Shown here piece after piece: positions 21,219 to 32,753 of a DNA stretch of 64,000 nt; the first letter of the stretch is position 1; each line of letters opens with the position of its first letter. Source of the DNA: Lunularia cruciata (lineage: Eukaryota; Streptophyta; Marchantiopsida; Lunulariales; Lunulariaceae). The stretch is from positions 23,126,001 to 23,190,000 of the forward strand of contig OX419757.1 of assembly GCA_948567375.1 (NCBI GenBank), read 5' to 3'. The translations under genes were made by a program, and so were the position numbers. The notes under the pieces are model-generated. The model made no database searches. It saw only the letters and a program-made list of their open reading frames with translations, and had not been told where the DNA came from.

Positions 21219-21963
21219 TGTAATACCAATAGCTAGATATATTAGCTAGAGTTGAAAATTGACTTAATAACATCTGGAAGATGTTATGTATGATGTGCTA
21301 TGTAGATCAGATAGAGGTGTCACCCAAGGAATACTTCTACTAATAGTGCAAAAGCTAAAAATAGCCTAAAGTTGTAATACTAATAGCTAGACATATTAAC
21401 TAGAGGGGAAAATTGGCCTGGTAACATCTAGAAGAATTTTATGTATATGTGCTAGGTAGATCAGATAGAGATGTCACCAAAAGAAGACTTCTATCAATAG
21501 AGTAGGAGCCAAAAATAGCTTGGAAACTTTAGAGCCAATTTTGGATGCCTAAATAGATGAATTAGGCCAAAAAATGTGCAGATTCCCTCCCCCCCCCCCC
21601 CCAATTAGAGGAAAGGTTGGCCTTCCCTCTACCTGGTTTGTCTCATCAAGAGCTTTCCAAAAATACCTTACCCATGCAATTTGGAGATTCCTACAAGAAG
21701 ATTCTCTAAAGATTCCCTCTGGTCAAAGATGGTTTGACCAACCAGATAGGATCAAGACCAACATGTCACCCATGCATGTAACTAGTCTAAGGTCAAAGAT
21801 CAATGACATGTCACCCATCCATGTATCTGATCCAAGGGTGAAGCTTCCTTCAGGGTAGCCCCCTTTGCTATATAATATTGTCAAGGTGCTCCTTTGGGGC
21901 ATCAGAGGTTTAAGTGTGAAATTGTGGGTTTCTCTTCATGTCTCCTATCCTTGGAGCATTATA
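21219..21963 (+). repeat. Element 2 3' LTR with internal duplication
   Basis: Starts TGTAATACC and ends CCTTGGAGCATTATA. The first 150 or so bases (21219-21372) are repeated at 21373-21520, each copy starting TGTAATAC and containing AGATCAGATAGAG.TGTCACC. The same LTR, without the duplication, is a solo LTR at 50472-50982, and the start of the LTR recurs at the right end of the minus-strand element 2 copy (61980-62295). A run of 14 C lies at 21589-21602. Confidence 0.78.
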
Positions 21964-22352
21964 GTGAACTAGCTAAGGTGTCAAGTACATTGAGGACATA
22001 GCTAATGCCCTTGAGGAACCATTATGAGGGGAGTAAAACGTGCAATATGCCATCCTCTCAAATAGTTATCACACACAAACATAGAAGTAGCTCAACCAAT
22101 AAAGCCACATAACATACACTACAAGCATGCATGTACAAATACCAAGCTTTGGTCCATCATGCCATCAATGTTTTGGGAAAAAGAGAGGGAGGAAGGGGGA
22201 GAGAGGCGGGCGCATGGCGCACAATTGCACTTCTAAAAGATACCATTTTTTCCTTCCAACAAGAGACCTCTAGAAGGTGAAACCATGTGCACTCGCAAGA
22301 TAATATTACCTATAATCACATTAAGAGTTATTTGTGTAATTTGCTATAGATA
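21964..22352 (-). pseudogene. Element 3b PHD-finger and 3' region remnant
   Basis: Aligns with 10577-10880 of element 3, for example CCTTGAGGAACCA, ATGCCATCCTCT and CACATAACATACAC. This is the decayed end of the polyprotein including the PHD finger. About 88 bp at 22167-22254 has no counterpart in element 3 (purine-rich GGGAAAAAGAGAGGGAGGAA, then GC-rich). Confidence 0.65.
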
Positions 22353-22757
22353 TGTGATACCCACATTTTTCTCTTTTTAGTTTTTGTTCTATTTTGGAGA
22401 AGAAGTGTACAAACAAAGTCGTATTGAACCCAAATGGCATTAGAAGGAGAAGAATTGTGTCTTTGGTTTGTAACCCAAAGAAAAGTGACTTTGTGTTAGA
22501 CACAAAGTACTTGGATTGGATCTATAAGAGTTCAATCCAAAGTAAGGAGACTTTGCCTTAGAATGCAAAGACAGAGTAACAAATTTCCTTTGGGTTGAAA
22601 AATCAAGAATTGGACCAGACAAAAATGGCTAAGGCACAAGCAGTAGAAATTAACAATGATAGGAGAAGTGCATGCAAAAGGTGTGATTTCTTGGTAGAGA
22701 ATCCTTTGAAGCATGGCTGAGAAATATCGGACCATAAAGTCAGGTTTTGAAGCAAGA

Positions 22758-25338
22758 ATGAAACAAATAATAGGTGAATTTCCTTTGCCTTTGTAGAGTC
22801 ATCTTGAGGGAGACCAGGGAAGAGAAGTGGTAGTGAGTGAAGTTGTGAAGAATTCAGAGGGATTGAGAGTTGCACATCTAGGAGATGGGAGAATTTTCTT
22901 GCAAAAGCACATCAAAAAGCAGAGTAGAATGACAGGAATTAGGAAGTGTCCTACATTGGCATCGAGAAACCTAGTAATTAGGAGGCTAGATGTGATGGCT
23001 CACATAGAAATTCTCAATAGACTTTGCATCACTTTCCTTGCATGAAATTGGAACCTATGTTTTCCTAATTTCATGGTAGAAATTGTGGCTAATAAGTGTG
23101 TAGATGGGCCGGCAACAATAGGGAAGAGAGGCAATCTAGCTCACTAGACAAAGTTGGATTGGAGACTAGTGTTAGGAAGAGAGAGTGGAGAAGAGCATGG
23201 AGTCACGTTCTTGGGGAAGGGAGAAGTTGCAAAAGAAACCCAAGAAATCAGACTCATTCACCTCAAAGTGCACAAATAATGCATACAAGGTGGAGACATA
23301 TTGAGACCCAATGAGAAGAAGCATTGTAGGTGCAATGATGGTGCTGTTCAAATTTGAGTGCACCGCTTACGTGATGAAGAAACATGCAATGTTCTTCCAC
23401 AAGATGTTTGCAGGAGAGCCAATCAATTTGGAAAAGTTTTTTTTATCAATGGACGAGGCAGATGGTGTTGAATTGGAGGATGTTGACACCACCACACTAC
23501 TTTTGCAGCACACTTCTACCTTGGGTTGAATCTATTAAGCAGTGATGAGAAGAAGAACATTTTTCATTTCCATTTCAATCTACATCAAGAAGCCAATGAC
23601 AAAGAACAACAATACATTTGGCAATTGAGGAGCAATGATGATCATATGCAAGAACAAGACAAGATTGGAAGATGGCTGTGCCCCTGCCAAGCAAGAAGAA
23701 GAGAAGTTGATCCAAGGTGGACAGCTCACCAGTGCAGCCCTAGAAATTATGAAGAATTGGGTAGAGAGAAGGAAGCAAGTCTAGAGGATGGCACTTGCAG
23801 AGGAAGTCAAATTGGAAGAAACAGAGTTTGCATTGGAGGGATCAAAGGAAGAAGAGGTGGATTTAACCCTATGGAGTGAAGAGTCTAGTGAGGAGAGCAA
23901 GTGTGAACCCAACGTGCAGAAAGAACAAGAGAAGGAGCTATCTCTGCAAGAAGAAATTGAATGGCAGGATGCAAACAAAGAAACTATGGCCAAGTTAGCA
24001 ATTGAGGCAAAAGAAGGATTGGTGGTAGAGGCAAGGCAATACACACCAAAAAGAGAAGGTTTGAGAGTGGCCCGGCAAATCATCAATCTTGATGATGAAG
24101 AGAGTTCAAAGGACAAGGTGTCACTGACAATACAAAGATCTTGACTTCATAGGAAGCGCATCAGACTCGGAAGGGAAGAATCAGATCATTGCAATTCTTG
24201 AAGAGAAGGTAGAAGAAGAACTAGGATGCAAGGGAGTAGAGTACCTTTGGGATGTTGTAGTTGTTTTTATTGCAAATAGAGAAGAAGAAGCAAGAGATGC
24301 AAAGCAGACACCCCAACATGCAGACGGTGTTGCAGGTGATGGAGAGGTTAGGGTCTAAAAGTTGGAAGTTGCAAGAAAGCCTGAGGAGAAGAGAAGAAGA
24401 AAGGGAAATTTTGCAAGTAGATGCAACATTGTAGAAGAAGATCAACAAGAATCCGCAAGAGAAGTTTGCAAAGCAAGTGAGAGAGTTTGCAATGAAAGTG
24501 AGGGAGGTTACGCAAGAAAGACTTTGGGTGGAGAAGTTGCAAGCCAAAGTAGAGGTGGAACAAGAAAATAGCAGGGACTTGGTAGATGCTAAGGAGGAAG
24601 AGTTAGACACATTCCAATGGAAGTTAGAGGAGAAGACAGCAGCCTGGTAGCAAGAATTGGCAAAGCACCATCAAGAAGAAGGAAGGCTGAGAGATCTGGT
24701 GCAGATGTTAGAGGTGAAGATTGATCAGTATGTGAAGGAGTTGGAGGATCACACAGCAAAATATGAGGAGGAGTTGAAGCTCCGTAAAGCTGCAGTGGAG
24801 GAAAAAAAGCAAAGGAAGCAATTGAAGGAATCACTTGAAAAAGTGATCTTGGAACTAAAGGTGAGGTTAACCACAAAAGCCGAAGTGAGAATGGAGGAAT
24901 CACATTTCCACAAGTTAAGATTGTTGGTGCAGGAGACACAAATTAAGAATGCAAAGAACAAGGACTTGAATGCCTTGTTGATCAGTCTTAGAACTTGGAT
25001 TGATAGAAAGATGTTAGATGTAGAAGATAACATCTCTATCAGACTCGGGTTGATTAAGTTAGAGTTAGAAAGTCTTCGGAATACTATACATATCAAATCC
25101 AAAGTAATAGAGATGGGAGTGGAAGTGCCTTTGCATTTGATACTTGACACTTTAGAGAAGACTGGGTTGCAAGATAGTAAGGTAGGAAGATTACCTGTAG
25201 GGTTAGTTGTAGATCATAGTGAATAATGTTAGAATTGGTAGAAGAGTTGGAAGTTGTAGAACCTAAAGTATAGGAGACAAAGGGACTTTCCTTGGGTTTG
25301 GAAGCCAAAGTGGAAGTAGACATTGGATCGGATTAGGA
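22758..25338 (+). pseudogene. LTR-encoded coiled-coil protein, broken copy in solo LTR
   Basis: Probable start ATG 22758 (MKQIIGEFPLPL), with a TATA-like CATAAAG 25 bp before it. Conserved pieces: RNLVIRRLDVMAHIEILNRL near 22965, FFHKMFAGEPINLEKFF near 23395 and HFYLGLNLL near 23515, an acidic middle (23780-24140), then a coiled coil at 24260-25226 with KLRLLVQETQIKNAKNKDLN. Several frameshifts and stops. The N-terminal part differs from the copies at 34347 and 57290 but resembles the minus copy at 41600-41900, so at least two frame subtypes exist. Confidence 0.7.
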
Positions 25339-25453
25339 TAATTTTGAGATAGGAGAGGCAAATATGAAGAGGTGGTTTGTCATTTTGGATCTATAGGTTG
25401 GTAAAGTTGTTAGGAAGAAATTTAGGAAGTTAGATATTGTCAAGAGCTCTGCC

Positions 25454-25462
25454 TATTTAAAG
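25454..25462 (+). promoter_or_regulatory. Second TATA-like box of solo LTR-L
   Basis: TATTTAAAG is followed by GAAGCTTTTGCAG, matching the other copies in sequence and in distance from the LTR end. Confidence 0.45.
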
Positions 25463-26129
25463 GAAGCTTTTGCAGCGTGTTGTTGTTCAGTACTCATAAT
25501 TTTAAGAATAGATAAAGTGAAGTGCTATGAAGCAATGCTCGTTGCTTGAGCTTAATTCTGAGTATCAACTTTGTATTTCTGTTTGTGAGTGTTGAGAGAA
25601 TTTTGAAGTGCAAGACAGTGTGTTTGTTGGATGTTGGATTCCATAGCTATGATCTTCATTTTGTATGTTTGATCCTGAGTGAAGTCCAATCAAAGCAATG
25701 CCTTGACAGATCTGAGAAGAATTGTAGTGTTGGTAGTATTTGTATTTGTGAGTGTAGTGTTGAGTTGATATGAATCAATTTTGATCAAGGAAGTTGTGAT
25801 TTCAGTGGAGAGGTGGAACACAATTTTGAGGCAAAGTTGTTCTACAGTGAAATGGCCATTTTCAGGAGAGACTGAATCATCACAATCAAGATTGTTTGGA
25901 AATATTTGAATGAGTTGTGATTAAAGAGTGTTAATTTGTGACAAGACTACAAGTCAGTGCTTGTTACTCTCTTTTGGGTATAGTTGCTACTTGAGAGACC
26001 AAAGAGGCAATCAAGAAGAACTACATTGTTACTTTGCTTTGTATTTGACTAATTCTGAATCGTATCTCTACGAGAACAAACTTTACTTACCTAATTACTG
26101 AAAAAGTGATATTATGCTGGGTTGTCACA

Positions 26130-26725
26130 AGATATACATAATCACCCAAATGAAACCAAAAAATTAAAGGTAATATAGCTTCCTCCTTGAATAGTAGCAT
26201 AAAATAACATATCCTTGTGTAAAGGAATTCCTAAGTTCTGAAAGACCATTGACATCAACATGGTTTATATGCTTTTTTGCCTAGTCACTTAAGTCACTTG
26301 AGTTATTAGATTAACTCAAGTGACTAGGCAAAAAAGCATAAAAAGTTAAAAGTTTAAGAGAATATTTAAACCCATGGGAATAATCTTCTAAGCATGTGGT
26401 CTTATCTTGACCCAAAAACTAATCAATGATTCCTTTAGATGGGCTATCCTTGGATTATAGAAAAGATTGAATCAAAAAGGCTTATGGGTCCAAGAGTTTG
26501 CAAATATTCCCTTAAAGCCAAACTCCAAGGAATAATCTAAAGTCAAAACACTAGAATCCAAAAATGTGATGCTCATTCTTTTATCTTCCTTTAAAGTAGA
26601 GTCACCTTTGTCTTGGCTATGACTAAATCTAGCTAATCATGACTAATCTAGAATCTTGGTTAAACTCCATATGAACAATATCTTCATCTTCTTGCAATAC
26701 CAAACTAAATATCCCCATAGAGCAT
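26130..26725 (-). pseudogene. Element 3b integrase end and unassigned segment
   Basis: 26130-26261 aligns with the last codons of element 3 integrase (10900-11010). The integrase core (element 3 positions about 11010-11950) is missing. Instead 26262-26725 holds about 460 bp that I cannot assign, starting with a strong hairpin. No reading frame of note. Confidence 0.55.
26268..26340. repeat. Perfect 23-bp inverted repeat
   Basis: Arms 26268-26290 and 26318-26340 are perfect reverse complements (outer ends TATGCTTTTTTGCCTAG and CTAGGCAAAAAAGCATA). An inner pair ACTTGAGTTA/TTAACTCAAGT adds to the stem. It lies at the edge of the unassigned insertion. Confidence 0.8.
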
Positions 26726-28240
26726 GCATGAACTAATTGGTGTTACAATACCAATATCTCCACTCTTCATATCAAAGACCTCAATAACTCTTTTTGTCTA
26801 CATTGAAAGAAATACCACCAAAGTCCTAGTCAATATACATAAAAAGGCATATGTACGCCAACTTGGCACCATCTCCTCACCATGCCAATGTGCTCTTATC
26901 TTATCATCTTGGCTAGTACATGGGTTACTATTCAATCCATTTGCATCACAATTCACTAGTATAGGTCTATAAACTACCGTGAAATCATACTAGTATAAAA
27001 TTGGAGTCCATTGTGCAAGTTTCCTTGAAAGCTTGATAGATTGCATCAATGATGAAAGTGAAGGGTTCCCAAACAAGTAACATTGGAAATATAACACTAC
27101 CCACACTATGGCCAGGCATTCTCTCTCATATGTGAACTCTACTTGGCCTCTACTGAACTTTTGGAGCAAATATTATAGGCCACCACAAACTCCTTCTCCT
27201 TATTATCTTGTTCCATGAAAGCTACTCCAAGCCACAACATACTCCAATCAATATGAACTTGGAATGGATGTTCTTTGATTGGTCTACTAAGGATAGAGAA
27301 TGATATCAACTTCACCTTGAGCTCCACAAAAGCTCTCCTCTTCTCATCTCTCAGCTCCACTCTTGTGTAACCTTGGTCAACTTAATCAAGGCCTTAGAAA
27401 TTGCACTAAATCCTCTCACATATTGGCAATAAAAGTCAGCAAATCCAAGGAATTTTCACACCTCACTCACATCTATAGGTTAAAAAATTTTGTGCAATAG
27501 TTGTTGAACACCAAGTTTGTTGGGACAGATAGTGTGACCCAAATACACAACTTGCTCTTGGAAGAATCTTCACTTTCCAAGATTTAATTTGAGTCCATGA
27601 GATCTCAATCTATCAAACACCTCCAACATATGTCTCTCATGCTCCTCTATGGTGGTGCTATAGACCAAAATATCATCATGTAATACCATGAAATTTTTTA
27701 TCCTACTAGAAACCTATCCATGACTCTTCAAAACTCAAAAAGAGAATTCTTTAACCCAAATGGAAAGAACCACCACTAATACAATACATCCTTGCTGTGA
27801 GGATCAATAGACTAGAAAATTTAGGGACCAAGTTTAATTTTTGGACCCAAAATTAGACTTGATTTGTCCTTAACTTATCTAGTCTTGGATTGGACTTGTT
27901 CTCTTCCTTGTTCAGGAATTGATAATTTCTTGCTTAAAGATCCAAAACACTAAAGACATTTGAATGCCAAATTGCATCAAAGATCTCTTCCAATGTAGGC
28001 ATACTATACCAATCAGCCCTAGTCTATCCGTTGATAGGATGGTAATCTCCACACATTCAGCTATCCTTGTAGTTTTCATTGCATTCATTGTTTTCATTTC
28101 CTTGTAGTTTTCTTGGCTGGCATCACTATGGCTAAAGCATACTCTCTATGTGAGATCTTCACCAAACCAATCTCAAAAAGGTCTTGACTACTACTTTGAA
28201 TCAAGGCTCTCTCCATATCACTATATTTCTAGGGATATCA
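26726..28240 (-). pseudogene. Element 3b RNase H and reverse transcriptase remnant
   Basis: Aligns with element 3 from about 11985 to 13410. Readable RNase H: ERRAFVELKVKLISFSILSR, FQVHIDWSMLWLG and KEFVVAYNICSKSSVEAK (27139-27360). The RT region shows CVEITILSTDRLGLIG type out-of-frame matches and many indels. An AT-rich 70-bp stretch near 27820-27890 has no counterpart. Confidence 0.7.
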
Positions 28241-29865
28241 AAAGACTTAGGTATCAATAGTCACCTCAATCCAAATACCATGTCCTTTTAGAGCATCCAA
28301 ATCTTTTATACTAAAGGCAACTTGTGCAGCTCTTCAAGAACCTCCAAACTTTCCATCTTTCTCCTCTTGTGAGCTTGGGTCCAATGCTTAGCTTTCAACT
28401 ATCCTTGATAACTGATGTAAAGTTGGAAGATGCATATATTGGTTGTAATTTCCTATGACCATTATCTTAGACCCAACAACTAGAGTACCTCAAAGTGAAA
28501 AACTCCTTCTACTTTAGCTACAAGCTCCACACATCCTCTCATTACATCCCAAGTAGACCAAGAGTGTAGCCCAAGTAGACCGTGCTCACTTGGATGTATC
28601 CTAAGAAGACTATACTCACTAGTAGTCATTGGTTGTGTACCAAGAATACCATGCACAACATGTGCCTAAATTGTCTCAATAAGCATCAAGCTCATAAGTG
28701 TCCAAGTGATGATGCTAGTCAAGTGCATCTTATGTTACTCAACCAATCCAAGGCTCACAATCTAGATCAAATAATTCAAGTCTTAAGCCTAGCCTAACCT
28801 AACACTTGACATTTGGATACCTCTAACATTGTTGAAAAAATGGTTATACAATTACAAAAACCCATCAGTTGCATTCTTTCATTGGCATTGAGCCCCACTA
28901 ATTGCTATAACTGTGAGTCCCAAACAAGTTCAAGATCTCCTTGATAAGCATAAGAGGTTAGAAAACTTATGAGTGTGGGTAATGTGGCTCTAGGCTGCCT
29001 ACAAGGTTCACCACTTCCATAAATCACATATCAACCACTCTTACCATTTGAGATTGGCACCCAACCTCCAAAAAAATAAGGTGTGATAGTTGCTAAATCC
29101 CATCATAAGCACAAGGAAAAACTTCTCTAGGAAAGAGGTTTGTCTACCCAAGAAAAAGATGATGGGTATGAGATCCAACTCTAGCTTCATCCAACAACAC
29201 TATAGGGCTAATCCAAGATTAGACCTGATGTGCATTCACCATGACCTATGTATAAGAGTCACCTATCAAAGGATGCTCTCCAAAATGTATTTTTTGAGAA
29301 ACTGCTTGATGAACTTAGGGATGTTGTAGTATATGTAGCATCTCCCAAAACATACCAAATGGAGATCCTACAAACCCCATCTTAGGCTTTCATGGGTGTC
29401 TCTCTAACACTGCCATCTAGAAATCCCCAAATGTTTAGTACCATGTTTCTCCAAATGCTGCACCCCTAGCAAGGAAATGCCTAATGGTTGGAACTTATAG
29501 TAACTCCTAATTGTTGACATTTGGTAATAGCTCAAGAGATTGGTAGGCACACTTGGCCTACTAATACCTTGAGTGCCAATATCAAGTGTGCCACATGATG
29601 TAGAGAGACTTTTTTTGGAAATCTTATATCTCTCTACATACAAGTACCTCTAAACCTATATGCTTGTTTGCAATACCATAGCTAGTCCAATGTTGATCCC
29701 ACCAAACAAATCTAATAAGCATACTCCTTCCATTGGATATTGCCAAGCAATAGGTGTGGAATCTAAATGTTACAAGGTAATAGGCTCTAGAGGATCATCA
29801 TCAAATTGGTTTATTAGTGGTACAAAGGCTACACTCCAAGTCTAGTATACCAACCTATTTGCATG
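28241..29865 (-). pseudogene. Element 3b linker and methyltransferase remnant
   Basis: Aligns with element 3 positions about 13430-15060. The linker with its GxLGxHP repeats is recognisable at 28560-28640. The methyltransferase part is clearest at 29404-29643: YVERYKISKKSLSTSCGT, RSYYKFQPLGISLLGVQHLEK and HLGISRWQC, where the motif IV PCQ is damaged. Its presence in this much older copy shows the methyltransferase was already part of the element lineage. Confidence 0.72.
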
Positions 29866-29870
29866 ATGTT

Positions 29871-30862
29871 TGTTATCTAGACAAAGTAGGTGCTAATGGC
29901 TATGTAGGTTGTGTGCAAGTTGATGCTATACAAGATGGAGTGCATAGCTTCTGTTATCGGCAAGGTGCTACATGACTTCAAGTGTAGGATTCTCTCTATG
30001 AGACAAACAAGAGAATGTGCAAGAACTCATGAGTATGTAGTATAGTAGGACAAAATTAGGTAGGCATTAAATGTGAAAGTGGCATGCTAACGCACTTAGG
30101 TAACTATAGATTCAAATCAAGGATTAGGAGCCAATTGGTGGGAGTGGGATTTGATTGGGGTGGGCATTAGAAGGAGACATTTGCCACAGAGGAAGGATAA
30201 AGAGGGCAATAAAATATATTATTTTTAGCATTCCCAGATATAAAAGGAAGCTCATTCCACTATAAGTGGTTGGTTGGTTGATTGATAATTGTTGGCATAA
30301 GGGAAAAAATTACTAAGGAATCCACTATTAGCCACTTCATGGAGAGTAAGGAGCAAGACTCATACAGGGATAGGAGGGCCCAATAGCATTGAGGCATTCC
30401 TTGCAAGGAACATTCTTCCATTGTAAAGTGACAGCACACACCCAAGGGTTGTGAGCCATGTAAGACAAGGCACTTGAATTCAAGTGCCTTGTCTAACATG
30501 GCTTCCTATATGGATGATTGCTAGACTCAATGGATGATTAAAACTTGTATGAATTGACATTCTATTGATCCTTGCAAACCTATGACTACATTACGCAATA
30601 TCTTGTAGTCTTTTGGTAAGCATAAGGATTGGTGAGTAGAGAGTGACAATCAAGGAGGTTGATTGGCTCTCTAGGGTAATAGCCTTATGAACCATCTACA
30701 AGATTAAGTGTCTTATGGTAGACCTAGCTCCACACTATGACTATGTGCACTACAAGAATCTTGCACGTAGTTCCTCCCTAAGCCCAAAGAAGGGTCAACC
30801 ATATAAGGGTTGTTTGGTAGTGCCCAATAGACAAATTATACGTTAGATCACACCAACCAACA
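29871..30862. mobile_element. 992-bp solo LTR-like insertion, unknown family
   Basis: Inserted in element 3b with a perfect 5-bp duplication ATGTT (29866-29870 and 30863-30867). Ends TGTTATCTAG...CCAACCAACA, with the TG...CA form of an LTR. No coding match and no second copy in this window. It contains a 50-bp palindrome. Size and ends suggest a solo LTR or a small non-autonomous LTR element. Confidence 0.72.
30454..30503. repeat. 50-bp near-perfect palindrome
   Basis: Arms 30454-30478 and 30479-30503 with no spacer, one mismatch, centred on GAATTC (inner part AAGGCACTTGAATTC). It lies inside the 992-bp insertion and could form a cruciform or an RNA hairpin. Confidence 0.85.
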
Positions 30863-30867
30863 ATGTT

Positions 30868-32753
30868 GTAACTCCTCATCATAACTTCATAATGGGACAT
30901 CCAAGGGTGGACGAAACAACCTCACTCATACTCCAAATCCAAGTAATATTCTTTGGCACCAAAGTATCCTTTATATGAATATTCTTCTCTAATAACTCAC
31001 CAAGCCAAGTGATAGAACCATTGAATGTTGAGATTGATGCCATGGTCTTTTTACTATAAGTAGCTAAGACGGCCACAACGTAAGTGCACAAGTAGGCAAC
31101 ATAATTGTCCTTCATCTGATTACCAACCAAGCCTATAGTAAGTTTTCTCCTCCCAACATTCAAAATTGAAACCCATGGAGTATAACACTAGTCTCCCAAC
31201 TAACACATCATACAACTTAGCTATTGTTGCAATGGCATGGACCTTTATCAAAAAACTATCAGTTTGATGATTGAGTTGAAGTTGGATAATGAGCTCTGCA
31301 CATGTGATATAGTTTTTGGAACACCCTCTTAAAGGTGTCTAGATCTGAATAGACACATCTCAACATTGGTCTTCTATAGCCAACGATCAAGAACTATTTA
31401 CCTTCTGCAAAATAAAAAGTTAAGCACCAAAGTATAATAAGACCCTCTATGGTATATAGACCTTCCTTAAAGGTCCAACCAAATTGAAAATACCACTTTG
31501 ATTGTTCAACAAGACAACTCTAGGTGTAAACCTAACTTGCTCAAATGTAGGTCTAATAAGTAACTCCTCCAATCTAGTAGCTATTTTTTTCCACAAGCCA
31601 TTTGTAATAGAACATATCTCATGCTCCTCAACCAAGCTGACTCCACCATCAGCCAACTTCTCACTAGAAGCAAGAACCCATCATCCTTACTCTTACAAAG
31701 GGTAGCAACCAATTGAGACACTAGAGCTAGGTCAACGTCCAATGTAAATATATCATTGCTTGAGACTAAGGGAGAGCAAAAAATCAGCTGAGAAAACTTC
31801 AACATCATGTTAGACAAAGCCTTTGGTAAAAGTAGGTGGTTTACTACCATCTGGTCTATCTTGCACTCCATTATCATCTACCACACTTGCACTAGGATGT
31901 CTAGGAGCTATATATGCAATTTGAAGTGCCTTAGAAAGTGTGAAAGAATGGGGAAGTTTTACATGTCTATTAGCCTCCTCTCTTTATGGCAACTCCATTG
32001 ATCCTCCTTTGGTCTCAAGAGCACATGCTACATTCCTAGTTACTACAATGGATGCATCTACTTGTATTGATGGCACAAGAAGTCAAGGACATCTTTGTCA
32101 CTACCATAAGAGGTGCAAGCCTTAGCACTTGAATATTATCTCTATTGAGCTATAGCCATGCTAGCCTATCTTTGCTCCAATTGCTCAATCCAAGTAGCCA
32201 TGGATGTTTCAAAAGTAAGGGTAGGTATTGTGCTTCTTCCAAGTGTGGGTCTTGTACCACCAACTATACCACCTTTTCCTCCAAGACTTGTAGCTCCTTT
32301 ACCTCTTTTCATAACAACAATACCATGTTTTAATTCCAAGTGTAAGTTGGAGCATTGGTCATTAGTGTGACCAAATTTGCGGCAAGGATTACACTTCCTT
32401 TGGGCTAGCTGAGGTGCTCTAGAGGTATCATGACCACTACCTTGGTAGACTTTCTCTTGTGGTGTGATCCACCACAAGTCTAACAAACAACACCAACAAT
32501 TTTTGGCTATTGTTGACCAAAAATAAGAGTAAGGATCTAGGTGCACTAGGCCTTCCACTCACTCCATAAGATTGGAGTTATCCACTTTGCCCTTGAAAGC
32601 CAAAATAGTGTGGTGCACTTTGTTGTACTCTAAAAGAAGTAATTGCTAAGGATAAGGTCTCCTTACCAAAATTCAGAAGTCACCACTCTCTCCTCCACCA
32701 TGTTGAGCTCAATATGCTTTACCAAACCAAAGACCATTGCCAAACTTAGTGAG
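30868..32753 (-). pseudogene. Element 3b protease and Gag C-terminal remnant
   Basis: Aligns with element 3 positions about 15090-17000. Pieces: the segment before the methyltransferase (31163-30879), the protease region (31656-31447, with NNQSGIFNLVGPLRKVYIP), SLVEEHEICSITNGLWKKIA, and the zinc knuckle CNPCRKFGHTNDQC in frame at about 32380-32340. No telomere-like tract is present here. The copy breaks at 32753, where LTR-L is inserted. Confidence 0.75.

Larger units (their letters stand above)
6946..21963 (+). mobile_element. Element 2: chromodomain Ty3/gypsy retrotransposon, interrupted and 5'-truncated
   Basis: Retained blocks are 6946-9364 (RT, RNase H, integrase, first half of chromodomain) and 21095-21963 (second half of chromodomain, polypurine tract, 3' LTR). 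The gap is a solo LTR-S carrying element 3. The 5' LTR, gag, protease and the start of RT are missing; the left border abuts the cut end of an LTR-L. The right border at 21963 abuts element 3b sequence, so this copy probably landed in element 3b. A minus-strand relative lies at 51245-62295. Confidence 0.85.
22353..26129 (+). repeat. Solo LTR-L in element 3b
   Basis: Start TGTGATACCCACATTTTT, end GCTGGGTTGTCACA, 3777 bp. Perfect target duplication AGATA at 22348-22352 and 26130-26134. The flanks align to consecutive element 3 positions (GCTATAGATATACATA). It carries a broken copy of the LTR reading frame and a second TATA-like box at 25454-25462. Confidence 0.92.

Noticed and set aside
21060-21963. 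First read as LTR-S being the LTR of element 2
   Set aside because: The AGTAC duplication and the split chromodomain show LTR-S is an insertion; the real element 2 LTR is the TGTAAT repeat after the polypurine tract.
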